Source: CAVRUZ01 sp963724495 (GTDB lineage: Bacteria; Actinomycetota; Actinomycetes; Propionibacteriales; DAIQRJ01). Taken from it: a stretch of 64,000 nucleotides of DNA. The notes under the pieces are model-generated. The model was not told where the DNA came from. It did not search any database and was given only the letters and a program-made list of their open reading frames with translations. Location: positions 1 to 64,000 of the forward strand of contig CAVRUZ010000007.1 of NCBI GenBank assembly GCA_963724495.1. The letters are read 5' to 3'. Shown one piece after another: positions 17,994 to 26,651 of the stretch (position 1 is the first letter of the stretch; each line of letters starts with the position of its first letter). The position numbers were made by a program, and so were the translations under genes.

Positions 17994-18716
17994 AACTCGC
18001 GATCAGCCGGGCCCCCACCCGCCACGTCTGCATCCCATGGCTCCTCGGCCCTGATCGCCTTCCAGGCCTGGAAGCTGACCGCATCCTGCGGCCTCGCGAA
18101 GTAGTACCCCTGGGCCACGTCGCACCTGAGGCCGCGGAGTGCCTTCATCGTGGCGAGCGTCTCGACGCCCTCGGCGACGACGGACAGGCCGAGGTGGTGA
18201 CCCAGGTCGACCATGGACCGGACCAGTGCCTTGTCACGGTCACTGAACGTCATGTCGCGGATGAAGCGGTTCGACGTGTTCCACCAGCTGCATCGCCTGC
18301 CGGTGATGGGCGCCGGCGAGCTGGGTGACCACCTGCCGCTCGACGGCCTGCAACGTGCCTTCGATGGCACGGAACCTGGCCAGGTCTACGGCGTGGTCGG
18401 CATTCAGGTCGGTGGCGTGGTCGATCGCCCGGAGAACCTGAGGCTGGAGGTCGGACAGCTCCGAGCCCTCCCGGTCCTCGGGCTCGGACACGGTCGACTG
18501 AAGCATCAGGTACTCGCGGGAGATCAGGACGTAGGCCGCCCGGTGGGCCTCCGCCTTCGCCGCTGACTGCTGTGTCGATCGAGTCAGGTTGGCCTGGAAC
18601 GCGCTCGCCAGGAAGGCCACGGCGAGCATGGCCACCAGGCCCAGCGCCAACGCGGGACCCACGGACTGTGTTGCGGAGGTGTCGCCAGTGCACGAGGGCT
18701 TGACGCACGAGCGGCC
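17963..18716 (-). pseudogene. Remnant of a membrane-anchored EAL/GGDEF protein
   Basis: The 5-prime part (18716 to about 18275) encodes a membrane helix, VGPALALGLVAMLAVAFLAS, and a helical extracytoplasmic sensor (AHRAAYVLISREYLMLQS). At about 18270 the frame changes and the text jumps directly to the last third of an EAL domain: RFIRDMTFSDRDKALVRSMV, GLSVVAEGVET, DVAQGYYFARPQ. The GGDEF domain and the EAL catalytic motifs are absent. So the gene has lost its centre, and the product could not make or degrade cyclic di-GMP. It ends with a 31-bp overlap of the converging NlpE-like gene. Confidence 0.7.
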
Positions 18717-19077
18717 TCCCTTGCAGATGGCGAGAATGAGCGGCGCGGTACGCCGGAACTCCACTCTTCGGTCCGCGGGATCCGATCGGGAGGGGATTAG
18801 GGCTGTCGGTTTTGGGCCTAAAGTCCTCTTTGCCACCATAGGCCTATTTCGCGCTGTGACGGCAACGGTGCTGCCCGCTCAGCGCCAGCCGCAGGGCCGG
18901 CCGACCCGGATTTCCTCGGCGTTATGCTGCGCCCGCCGGTCTCGGGTCCCCCGGAGCCTCATCCTTCGGTCAGGCGGCAGGCCGCCGGAAGCGCTGTGCA
19001 TGTCAACGTGCATTCCAAGGCGTGTGCATTCCAAGGCGTGTGCATTCCCAAGCTATGTGCCCGAAAGAGCTGAGTGC
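18717..19077. promoter_or_regulatory. Upstream region of the REC-TrxR gene with a 16-bp tandem repeat
   Basis: At 19008-19023 and 19024-19039 the unit GTGCATTCCAAGGCGT is repeated exactly, and a third partial copy begins at 19040 (GTGCATTCC). The array ends about 25 bp before the ATG of the REC-TrxR gene, where an operator or leader would sit. The rest of the stretch has no visible gene. Confidence 0.55.
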
Positions 19078-20736
19078 ATGAGCAAGCCCACGATCCTGAC
19101 CGTCGACGACGACCCGGCGGTCTCCGCGGCCGTTTCGCGGGATCTGCGCAACCGGTATGGCGCCGACTACCGGATCGTGCGGGCGACGTCGGGCGCGCAG
19201 GCGCTGGACGTGCTCACGAGGATGGCCCTGCGCAGTCAGTCAGTCGCGCTGATCGCCACCGACCAGCGCATGCCGCAGATGACCGGCATCGAGATGCTCG
19301 AGCAGGCTCGCACGCATGCACCGGGTGCGAAGTTCCTCCTGCTCACCGCATATGCCGATACCGACGTGGCCATCAAGGCCATCAACGACATCGGCCTCGA
19401 CTACTACCTGCTGAAGCCGTGGGACCCACCTGAGGACCACCTGTACCCCGTGATCGACGACCTGCTGGGCGACTGGCAGCAGGCCAATCCCGACCACACC
19501 TCCGACGTGCAGGTGGTGGGGCACCGATGGTCGGACCGGAGCCACGAGCTGAAGAACTTCCTTGCTCGCAACCACGTTCCGTACAAGTGGTACGACGTCG
19601 AGCGCGATGCCGAGGGCCAGCGCCTCCGGGACCTCGCGCAGGCCACGGCGGACGAGCTCCCGATGGTCCTCGTCCCCGACGGCGAGACGCTCCGCTCCCC
19701 CACGACGTTGGAGCTTGCCGGTGCGCTCGGCCTGCGGACTCAGGCACAGCAGCCCCTGTACGACGTCTGCATCGTCGGCGGGGGTCCCGCGGGCCTGGCG
19801 GCGGCGGTCTATGCGGCGTCGGAGGGCCTGAGCACCGTTGTGGTCGAGCGGGAGGCGCCGGGCGGTCAGGCCGGCCAGAGCGCCGCGATCGAGAACTACC
19901 TGGGCTTCCCGAAGGGCCTCACCGGCTCCGACCTCACGCAGCGCGCCGTCGCGCAGGTCACCCGGTTCGGGGCGGAGATGGTCCTTGCCCACGACGTCGT
20001 CGGGTTCGAGACACGTGGTCCTGTGCACGCGGTGCTCCTCGACGGGTCGGGCGAGATCGAGGCCAGAGCCGTCATCGTGGCCACCGGGGTCTCCTACCGC
20101 CGCCTCGAAGCCGAGGGTCTTGACGAGCTCACCGGCCGTGGCGCCTATTACGGCGCGAGCGCCAGCGAGGCCAACCAGTGCGAGGGCGACGACGTGTACG
20201 TCGTCGGAGCCGCGAACTCCGCCGGACAGGCGGCCCTCAATCTGGCGAGGTACGCGCGCAAGGTGGTCCTGGTCGTGCGCGGCGCCTCTCTCGAGCAGTC
20301 GATGTCGCTCTACCTGATCCAGCGCATCACGGCGGCGCCGAACATCGAGGTCAGGTATCGAAGCCAGGTGGTGGCCTGCCGCGGTGAGGGCCACCTCGAG
20401 GCGCTGACCGTGTGCAACCGGGACACCGGCGCGACCGAGGAGGTCGCCACCAGCTGGCTCTTCGTCTTCATCGGAGCGTCCCCCCGAACCTCGTGGCTCG
20501 GCCCCAAGATCGTGCGCGACGACAAGGGCTTCGTGGTGACCGGGCAGGACATGGTCACGGTGTCGCACGACCACGAGTGGCCGCTGGCGCGGGCGCCGTA
20601 CGCGCTCGAGACGAGCGTCCCCGGTGTGTTCGCCGCCGGAGATGTGCGACTCGACTCGATGAAGCGGGTCGCCTCGGCCGTGGGCGAGGGCGCCATGGCG
20701 GTCTACCTGGTCCACCGCTACCTGGCGACGACCTGA
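19078..20736 (+). CDS. Response regulator fused to a thioredoxin-reductase-like flavoprotein
   Basis: A 552-residue, three-part protein. Residues 1-125 are a receiver domain with phospho-acceptor D62 (ATDQRMPQMTG) and the Lys of LLKPWD. Residues 145-210 have a glutaredoxin-like pattern (VVGHRWSDRSHELKNFLARN, then PMVLVPDG) but no cysteines. From about 220 a two-dinucleotide-binding oxidoreductase follows: FAD motif VGGGPAGLAAAVYAASEG, NAD(P) motif VVGAANSAGQAALN, and the C-terminal FAD motif GVFAAGDVR. The place of the TrxR redox CxxC reads YGASASEANQCEGDD, so the disulfide is missing. ATG at 19078 is supported by MSKPTILTVDDD. Its stop overlaps the start of the histidine kinase (TGATG). Confidence 0.88.
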   Translation: MSKPTILTVDDDPAVSAAVSRDLRNRYGADYRIVRATSGAQALDVLTRMALRSQSVALIATDQRMPQMTGIEMLEQARTHAPGAKFLLLTAYADTDVAIKAINDIGLDYYLLKPWDPPEDHLYPVIDDLLGDWQQANPDHTSDVQVVGHRWSDRSHELKNFLARNHVPYKWYDVERDAEGQRLRDLAQATADELPMVLVPDGETLRSPTTLELAGALGLRTQAQQPLYDVCIVGGGPAGLAAAVYAASEGLSTVVVEREAPGGQAGQSAAIENYLGFPKGLTGSDLTQRAVAQVTRFGAEMVLAHDVVGFETRGPVHAVLLDGSGEIEARAVIVATGVSYRRLEAEGLDELTGRGAYYGASASEANQCEGDDVYVVGAANSAGQAALNLARYARKVVLVVRGASLEQSMSLYLIQRITAAPNIEVRYRSQVVACRGEGHLEALTVCNRDTGATEEVATSWLFVFIGASPRTSWLGPKIVRDDKGFVVTGQDMVTVSHDHEWPLARAPYALETSVPGVFAAGDVRLDSMKRVASAVGEGAMAVYLVHRYLATT

Positions 20737-22127
20737 TGCGCGCCGCCGATCTGCGACCGCTCGGCCTGTTCGACGGCCTCACCGACGACCAGTTGGCCGA
20801 GCTGGCCGAGGCCGGGACCGAGGTGCCCATCGAGCCCGGCGTCGACCTCTTCCACGAGGGGGAGCACGCGGACTGCTGGTGGGTGCTGGTCGACGGCGTC
20901 ATCGAGTTGAGGCGGAAGGCCGGCCGGGAGCAGATGGTGGTCGGTCGGATGGATGCACCCGGCCGCTGGGCGGGCGGCTTCCGGGCCTGGGACGACAACG
21001 GCGTGTACCTGGCCACCGGCCGAGGGGTGACGCCGGGGCGGGTGCTGCGGGTGCCGGCCGAGGTGCTGCGGGAACGCTCGGACGCCTGGTTCCCCTTCGG
21101 CGGGCATCTGATCGAAGGGCTGTTCCGCACGGCTCGCACCATCGAGTCGACCGCCCGCCAGCGCGACGCCTTGGTGACCCTCGGCACGCTCTCCGCGGGC
21201 CTCGCACACGAGATCAACAACCCCACCGCGGCCGCGGCCAGGTCCGTCGACGCACTCGAGGAGACCTGCCGGACCCTGCTGTCCTCACTGCGCCAGCTCG
21301 CCGAGGGCGAGATCTCCGCCGCCCAGTTCACCGCGCTGGACGCGCTCCGGCTGGAGATCGAGCCCCACCGCAGCGGTGTCGTCGACCCGTTGGCGATCGC
21401 CGATCTCGAGGACTCGCTGACGTCCTGGCTCGCCGACAACGGGGTGGAGCGCGACTGGGTCATCGCGCCAGCACTCGCCGCCGCTGGCGCTGACGAAGCC
21501 TGGTGCGAGCGGGCGCTGACGATTCTCGGACCGGCCTCCCTGGAAGTAGGTCTGGAGTGGGTGGCGAGCACCTACGCCACCTCCACGCTGCTCGGGGAAC
21601 TGAAGGAGTCGACGCGCCGCGTCTCCGAACTGGTGGCAGCCGTGCGGTCCTACTCGCAGATGGACCGCGGCTCCCTCCAGCGCATCGACCTCACTGAAGG
21701 GCTGGAGAGCACGTTGGTGATGCTCGGCCACAAGCTGCGCGGCGGTGTCACGGTCGTGCGCGACTACGGGCCCGACGTTCCTCAGATCGATGCATACGCG
21801 GGTGAGCTGAACCAGGTCTGGACGAACCTGATCGACAACGCGGTCGACGCGATGGACGGCGTCGGCACCCTCACCATCGCCACCCAACCGGACGGCGACT
21901 GCGTGGTGGTCGAGATCCGCGACACCGGTTCCGGAATGCCGCCGGACGTGGTCGCGCGCGCTTTCGAGGCCTTCTTCACGACCAAGGACGTGGGCAAGGG
22001 CTCGGGCCTCGGACTCGACATCGCCCGCCGCATCGTGGTGGAGCGCCACGGCGGCACCATCGACATCGACTCCCACCCTGGTTCGACCGTCCTGCGGGTC
22101 CGGCTCCCGGCCAAGCCGCCCGGCTAG
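20736..22127 (+). CDS. Histidine kinase with N-terminal cyclic-nucleotide-binding-type domain
   Basis: A 463-residue soluble sensor kinase, partner of the upstream REC fusion. Residues 1-125 form a cNMP-binding-fold domain (LFDGLTDDQLAELAEAGTEV, FHEGEHADCWWVLVDGVIEL) of the degenerate type lacking the phosphate-cassette Arg. The phospho-acceptor H158 lies in SAGLAHEINNPTAA. The ATPase shows the N box NLIDNAVDAMDG, G1 DTGSGMPPDV and G2 KGSGLGLDIARR. No membrane helix is seen. The ATG overlaps the previous stop, so translation is coupled. The ligand of the sensor domain is unknown. Confidence 0.9.
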   Translation: MRAADLRPLGLFDGLTDDQLAELAEAGTEVPIEPGVDLFHEGEHADCWWVLVDGVIELRRKAGREQMVVGRMDAPGRWAGGFRAWDDNGVYLATGRGVTPGRVLRVPAEVLRERSDAWFPFGGHLIEGLFRTARTIESTARQRDALVTLGTLSAGLAHEINNPTAAAARSVDALEETCRTLLSSLRQLAEGEISAAQFTALDALRLEIEPHRSGVVDPLAIADLEDSLTSWLADNGVERDWVIAPALAAAGADEAWCERALTILGPASLEVGLEWVASTYATSTLLGELKESTRRVSELVAAVRSYSQMDRGSLQRIDLTEGLESTLVMLGHKLRGGVTVVRDYGPDVPQIDAYAGELNQVWTNLIDNAVDAMDGVGTLTIATQPDGDCVVVEIRDTGSGMPPDVVARAFEAFFTTKDVGKGSGLGLDIARRIVVERHGGTIDIDSHPGSTVLRVRLPAKPPG

Positions 22128-22241
22128 CTCGGCGGGCGCGCCACCCGTCGAGCGGGCGCAATCGGGTTATGGACCACGGATAACCCCGATTCGTGCGCAC
22201 TCGATGCGGGCCGGAGTCGGGGATGAACCACAATCGGCGGC

Positions 22242-22748
22242 ATGGATTCCCAGACCCTGCGCTCCAACCAGGCCCCGCTCAAGGAGCGTTACCGCTCCGA
22301 TCCCGAGTCGGCGCACACGCCGGTCCAGGCAACCGCTGACTTCCGTGACGACGGCATCACCTGCTCGGTGGAGAGCTGGGCCGGACCCATCCGCGCGGGA
22401 CTTCACCGAGCCACGGGCGGCGACGGCAGCGACGCATGCTCGGCCGACATGCTCATGGATGCCCTGGTGGGTTGCGCCGGCGTGACCTTGCGCAGCGTCG
22501 CCACCGCGCTGGGACTGGATATCCGCTCGGCGAGCCTGCGTGCGGATGCGATGTTCGACGCGCGCGGGACGCTGGGCGTCGACCGCGAGGCCGAGGTGGG
22601 GATCCAGAACGTCGTGGTCACGGCAGTCGTGGACACCGACGCTGACGACAAGGCACTGGAGCGCCTCGCACGATCCACCGAGCGCTACTGCGTGGTCGCC
22701 AAGAGCCTGCGGGCACCGGTGGAGTTCGTGGTCCGACGAGCCGACTGA
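22242..22748 (+). CDS. OsmC/Ohr-family peroxiredoxin-like protein
   Basis: A 168-residue OsmC-family protein. Typical features are the N-terminal beta strands (VQATADFRDDGITCSVESWA) and the helix SADMLMDALVGCAGVTLRSV carrying the family Cys. The C-terminal region contains RSTERYCVVAKSLRAPVEF with the second Cys. OsmC and Ohr reduce organic hydroperoxides using such a cysteine pair; the spacing here fits the YhfA/OsmC branch better than Ohr. It lies 114 bp after the histidine kinase on the same strand, which supports a redox theme for the three genes. Confidence 0.85.
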   Translation: MDSQTLRSNQAPLKERYRSDPESAHTPVQATADFRDDGITCSVESWAGPIRAGLHRATGGDGSDACSADMLMDALVGCAGVTLRSVATALGLDIRSASLRADAMFDARGTLGVDREAEVGIQNVVVTAVVDTDADDKALERLARSTERYCVVAKSLRAPVEFVVRRAD

Positions 22749-22864
22749 TCAGCCCGCACTGTCGGTCCGCGCCACACATGCACTGACGCTGTCCGCGCGC
22801 CCGAACTGTCCGGACATGTCCACATCCGCGGCCGTCGCCTGCATGCACGCGGTCTCGCGCTGGG

Positions 22865-23110
22865 TCAGAGTCCGCCGGAGCTGCCTGTGCCGTCGGCGTC
22901 GGGTCCGCTCCGGGAGCGTGCCGCCGTCGCCGTCCAGGCCAGCAGGCCGAGGCCGACGACCATGCTGATCACACCCGCAATGAGCCAGCTCCGCTCACCT
23001 GACATCGCGCTTCCGCCGAGCACCTCGGCGCCCTGCAGCGTCCAGAGGAGGCCAAGCAGCAGCGCGATCACGGCGATCATGCGGACGAGCCGCGTTCTCC
23101 GCTTGGTCAC
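22865..23110 (-). CDS. Small two-helix membrane protein
   Basis: An 81-residue protein from GTG at 23108-23110 (VTKRRTRLVRMIAVIALLLG). It has two hydrophobic helices, about residues 11-28 and 43-62 (LIAGVISMVVGLGLLAWTAT), a positive N-terminus predicting the inside, and a Ser/Gly-rich tail. No domain recognised. An upstream ATG would extend it by 45 residues of unlikely composition. Its neighbours on both sides are read in the opposite direction. Confidence 0.6.
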   Translation of the reverse strand: MTKRRTRLVRMIAVIALLLGLLWTLQGAEVLGGSAMSGERSWLIAGVISMVVGLGLLAWTATAARSRSGPDADGTGSSGGL

Positions 23111-23309
23111 GCAGGTGACGCTACCTGGCCGTCCGCCCCAAGGACCCGGTGATCCGTGACCTCGTTCCTCCGAGCCGGCCGGCCGCTGCACACCGGCGCT
23201 GACGGGCGCGGGCTGGCCATACAATCGGCCCCGCAACTCAGCCACCTGGTCAATGCGCCTGCTGCGTCGTGCATCTTCCCGTCAGATTCGCCGAATTCAA
23301 TGAGGGCTA

Positions 23310-24077
23310 ATGTCAATCGAGAGCGTTCACGACGTCGTGGCGGGGCTCCCCCACATGACACCCAGGCAGGCTCGAACTATTACGTCGTTTATGGCCGAGC
23401 ATGACGTTCATGACGTGCTCGAACTGGGGTTCAGGTACGGGGTCTCTACCTGTTACATGGCCGATGCGATGGAGAGCCGGGGCAACGACTGGCACATCAC
23501 CACCATCGATCTCGAGAGCGCGCAGGCGACGGATCCCAACATCGAAGAACTGCTGAACAAGCTCGGTCTCCGCCAGAACGTCGACATCTTCTATGAGCCG
23601 ACCTCCTACGTCTGGAGGCTCATGAAGATGCTCGAGGATGATCCCAATCCGCGTTTCGATCTGTGTTACCTGGACGGTGCGCACAACTGGTACGTCGACG
23701 GCTTCGCCTTCTTCCTCGCCGATCGGTTGCTGCGACCCGGAGGATGGCTCATTCTGGATGACCTGTACTGGACATATGACGGAAGCCCCAATCTCAGAAA
23801 CTCCGCGTTGGTCAAATCGATGCCTCGCGAGGAACGCGAAACACAGCAGATCAAGAAGGTCTTCGATCTACTGGTGAAGGGCCATCCGGCGTACGGGGAG
23901 TTTTCCGCCAACGAGGACTGGGGGTTTGCCAGGAAACTGCCGGTCGCCGATCCCTCGACCATCACGATCCGGCGGGAGACCGTCACGCAGTATGTCGGGC
24001 CCGGAGCCATCGCCAAGCAGGTGTACCGCAGGGCGCGCACAGTGGTGCGGGCGGCCAGGCGGAAGGTGGCGGGCTAG
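23310..24077 (+). CDS. Class I SAM-dependent methyltransferase (Methyltransf_24 type)
   Basis: A 255-residue protein. HDVLELGFRYGVSTCYMADA is the SAM-binding loop, ITTIDLESAQ motif II, FDLCYLDGAHNWYVDGFAF the acidic HAHDxxH-like centre, and RPGGWLILDDLYWTYDG motif IV. The DGAH signature points to the sugar/peptidyl O-methyltransferase-like branch often linked to natural-product or glycan pathways. AGGG precedes the ATG by 3 bp. It has a basic C-terminal tail. Codon use is slightly less GC-rich than in the neighbouring fol genes, so it may be a more recent arrival. Confidence 0.78.
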   Translation: MSIESVHDVVAGLPHMTPRQARTITSFMAEHDVHDVLELGFRYGVSTCYMADAMESRGNDWHITTIDLESAQATDPNIEELLNKLGLRQNVDIFYEPTSYVWRLMKMLEDDPNPRFDLCYLDGAHNWYVDGFAFFLADRLLRPGGWLILDDLYWTYDGSPNLRNSALVKSMPREERETQQIKKVFDLLVKGHPAYGEFSANEDWGFARKLPVADPSTITIRRETVTQYVGPGAIAKQVYRRARTVVRAARRKVAG

Positions 24078-24155
24078 TCCAGTCAGGACTCGTCGCCGTG
24101 GCCGAGGGGAACGCCGCCCGACCGCGCCGATGTGCCGCGCCGATCGGAGTGCCCT

Positions 24156-24713
24156 TCAGGCTGTCGGCGCCCTGCCATCGGTTCCACCACCGGGAAGCCC
24201 TGGACGCACGCCGCCGCCCGGCACCCGGCAGGCCCACTCCAGCGCCATGCCGGCGACACCGACTCCGATGAGCACCAGCCCGACAGCCAGCATCGCGAGC
24301 GTGCCCGACTGGGTGAGCCGGTCAGACGTCACCGAGATCCGCCACACGCCGAGCCCGATCGCGAAACCTCCACACGCCGGCCCGACGAGCGCCGCGGACT
24401 TCCCCAGCACCATCAGCCGGACAGCCAGCAGCGGCTCGATGCGACGGGTGCGTACCCGCTCGCGAGTGCTCCTCGCACCGAACGCGAGCGCAGCAGCGAA
24501 GACGAGCCAGGTCGCGACCATCCACCAGGTGGCGGTGGGCACCGAACGCGAGCTGGAGTCGAGCAACGTGGCCGTGGTCCAGCCGACGCAACCGCCGATC
24601 ACCGCCAGCGCCACCGGCACCGGCCACGGGGTCAGCGGCACCCTGCCGGCCGTGGGCCGGCGGTCGAGCTCGCGGTCCGGTGGCTCCGCCGGAGGATCGT
24701 CGTGGAGTCTCAC
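24156..24713 (-). CDS. DUF3180 membrane protein
   Basis: A 185-residue protein with four hydrophobic helices: WPVPVALAVIGGCVGWTTAT, WWMVATWLVFAAALAFG, MVLGKSAALVGPACGGFAIG and LAMLAVGLVLIGVGVAG. This is the DUF3180 pattern, regularly placed immediately after folK in actinobacteria. The GTG at 24711-24713 overlaps the folK stop (GTGA), so translation is coupled. Function unknown; the conserved position suggests only co-expression with the folate genes. The family is restricted to actinobacteria. Confidence 0.85.
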   Translation of the reverse strand: MRLHDDPPAEPPDRELDRRPTAGRVPLTPWPVPVALAVIGGCVGWTTATLLDSSSRSVPTATWWMVATWLVFAAALAFGARSTRERVRTRRIEPLLAVRLMVLGKSAALVGPACGGFAIGLGVWRISVTSDRLTQSGTLAMLAVGLVLIGVGVAGMALEWACRVPGGGVRPGLPGGGTDGRAPTA

Positions 24714-25273
24714 GCCTGCAGGTCGAGCCCGGTCACCACACGCAGCCCGGACGTGTCGAGGTGGCCGAGGATCTCGGTGAGGCGGCCGACCCCCGGGATG
24801 CTGGCGTGCGGATCGATCTCGGCCCACGGGACGATGACGAACGCCCGTTCCTGCGCCCGCGGGTGCGGCAACGTCAGGTCCTCGCTGTCCATCACGGTCT
24901 CGCCCACGACGATCAGGTCGATGTCGAGCGTGCGCGGAGCATTCGGGAACGGCCGCTCCCTCCCGTAGGCAGCCTCGATGGCATGGCAGCGCTCGTTCAG
25001 CATCTGCGGGGTCAGCATGCTGTCGGCGACCATCACCGCGTTGTAGAAGTCGGGGGCATTCGCGACCGAGTCGACCGCGGGGCACTCGTACACGCGGGAC
25101 ACGCCGCGGATGTGCAGGTCGGGGGTGTCGCCCAGGCTCATCACGGCGCCGGCCAGGTTGCCCTCCCGGTCGCCGATGTTGGAACCCATCGCGAGGACGA
25201 CCTTGCGGATCGGGGTCAGCTGGCCGGTGAGCGTGTCGGTATTGATCTGATGCGGCGACGGTGTCGAGGTCAT
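24710..25273 (-). CDS. folK: 2-amino-4-hydroxy-6-hydroxymethyldihydropteridine pyrophosphokinase
   Basis: HPPK transfers pyrophosphate from ATP to 6-hydroxymethyl-dihydropterin, supplying the substrate of FolP in folate synthesis. Family motifs are ALGSNIGDREGNL-like (VVLAMGSNIGDREGNLAGAV), VYECPAVDSVANAPDFYNAV, and the metal-binding TLDIDLIVVGE followed by LTLPHPRAQERAFVIVPWAE. Length 187 residues; the N-terminal 20 residues before VVLAMGSN are an extension. The ATG overlaps the folB stop by 4 bp, so folB, folK and the DUF3180 gene are coupled. Confidence 0.95.
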   Translation of the reverse strand: MTSTPSPHQINTDTLTGQLTPIRKVVLAMGSNIGDREGNLAGAVMSLGDTPDLHIRGVSRVYECPAVDSVANAPDFYNAVMVADSMLTPQMLNERCHAIEAAYGRERPFPNAPRTLDIDLIVVGETVMDSEDLTLPHPRAQERAFVIVPWAEIDPHASIPGVGRLTEILGHLDTSGLRVVTGLDLQA

Positions 25274-25659
25274 ACGCGGCTCCGTTCGATCGTGACGGCC
25301 ACGTCACTGAAGGTGACACCGACCGGGGCGTTGGGTTTGTGGACGGTGACGGCGGCGCTGGTCACCCGGGGATCGGTGAGGCAGGCCGCTGCCACCTGTG
25401 CGGCGAGCGTTTCGATGAGGTTGACCGGCGGGCCCTGCACGATCTGCACGACGTTCGTGGCAAGGCCGCCGTAGTCCACGGTGTCACGCAGGTCGTCGCT
25501 CTGCGCAGCCGGGCGGGTGTCGAGCGTGAGGTCGAGGTCGACCACGAAGGTCTGACCGTCGCGTCGCTCCTCGGGGAACACCCCGTGGTACCCGGTGGCG
25601 GTGAGGCCCCGGAGGCTGACCTTGTCGCTCGAGACGGGGTCGGCGATTCGATCGGTCAT
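25270..25659 (-). CDS. folB: Dihydroneopterin aldolase
   Basis: A 129-residue enzyme converting dihydroneopterin to 6-hydroxymethyl-dihydropterin and glycolaldehyde. Key segments: VSLRGLTATGYHGVFPEERR, where E of HGVFPEE recognises the pterin; DTVDYGGLATNVVQIVQG; PVNLIETLAAQVAAACL; and VTVHKPNAPVG with the catalytic Lys. ATG at 25657-25659 was chosen because upstream sequence in the same frame does not look coding; the 65 bp between folB and folP has no other feature. Confidence 0.95.
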   Translation of the reverse strand: MTDRIADPVSSDKVSLRGLTATGYHGVFPEERRDGQTFVVDLDLTLDTRPAAQSDDLRDTVDYGGLATNVVQIVQGPPVNLIETLAAQVAAACLTDPRVTSAAVTVHKPNAPVGVTFSDVAVTIERSRV

Positions 25660-25724
25660 CTTGGTCCTCCCCTCGTCACCCTGCGTACAGCAGGCGGCGA
25701 TTCTAGTTGCCGGTGATGGTGCCG

Positions 25725-26651
25725 TCAGATGGCTGCGGGCGCGCCAGAGGCGTGGCGTCCGTCGCTTCCGCGGCCAGGCTGGTCGGGTCCACCCCGAGTT
25801 GCCCGGATCCGAGCGGCAACCTGCACGGCGGCAGCGGCCGACCTCGCCACGTGGACCCGGACGCACCAGGCACCGGCCGCGGCGGCCAGAGTGGACACCG
25901 CGGCAGAGGCCTCGTCGCGCCGGTCCGGTGGTGCCGGGGGCTCACCATCGGCCGCCAGCATCGCCCCGAGGAAGGTCTTCCGACTCGCACCCACCAACAG
26001 CGGCTGCCCGAGAGCGACCAGCCGGTCCATCGCGGCCAGCAGCTGCCAGTTCTGCTCCGCGGTCTTGCCGAAGCCGATGCCTGGGTCGAACGCGACCAGT
26101 CGCGGATCCACTCCGGCCGCCTCGGCACCTGCCAGTCGCTCCAGCAGCGCGTCGCAGACCTCCCCGACGACGTCGTCGTAGTCGGTGTGCATCTGCATCA
26201 CGTCGGAGTGGCCACGCCAGTGCATGACCACGTAGGGCACGCCTCTCGACGCAATGAGAGGCAACATCGCCGGATCGGCCAGCCCGCCGGACACGTCGTT
26301 GATCAGCGCCGCGCCCTCGTCCAGTGCCGCTGCCGCTACGCCGGACCGCATGGTGTCGACGCTCACGGTCAGTCCCGCGGCAACGAGCCGGCGGACCACG
26401 GGGATCACCCGGGCCCGTTCGGTGTCCTCGTCGACCCGTTCAGCTCCCGGGCGGGTGGACTCGCCGCCCACGTCGACGAGGTCGGCACCCTCGGCGGCCA
26501 GCTCGAGACCGTGAGCAACGGCCGCGTCCGGATCGAGGTAGCGCCCGCCGTCGGAGAACGAGTCCGGGGTGACGTTGACGACGCCCATCACCCGGCACCT
26601 GCCGTCGGGCAGTGGGTCGAACAGGCTCTGGACCTGGTCGGGAAGGCTCAT
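25725..26651 (-). CDS. folP: Dihydropteroate synthase
   Basis: A 308-residue TIM-barrel enzyme joining p-aminobenzoate to 6-hydroxymethyl-dihydropterin pyrophosphate; it is the sulfonamide target. Motifs: VMGVVNVTPDSFSDGGRYLD, LVDVGGESTRPGAERV, VDTMRSGVAAAAL, INDVSGGLADPAM, FDPGIGFGKTAEQNW, LVGASRKTFLG and CVRVHVARSAAAAVQVA. All core pterin-binding positions look intact. The ATG overlaps the folE stop (ATGA), so the two genes are translationally coupled. The last 30 residues are a Gly/Pro-rich tail beyond the usual end. Confidence 0.95.
   Translation of the reverse strand: MSLPDQVQSLFDPLPDGRCRVMGVVNVTPDSFSDGGRYLDPDAAVAHGLELAAEGADLVDVGGESTRPGAERVDEDTERARVIPVVRRLVAAGLTVSVDTMRSGVAAAALDEGAALINDVSGGLADPAMLPLIASRGVPYVVMHWRGHSDVMQMHTDYDDVVGEVCDALLERLAGAEAAGVDPRLVAFDPGIGFGKTAEQNWQLLAAMDRLVALGQPLLVGASRKTFLGAMLAADGEPPAPPDRRDEASAAVSTLAAAAGAWCVRVHVARSAAAAVQVAARIRATRGGPDQPGRGSDGRHASGAPAAI

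Noticed and set aside
19240..20715. A 491-codon minus-strand frame opposite the REC-TrxR gene
   Set aside because: Antisense shadow of a gene with intact domain motifs; residue composition is that of reversed codons (His/Arg/Val-rich).
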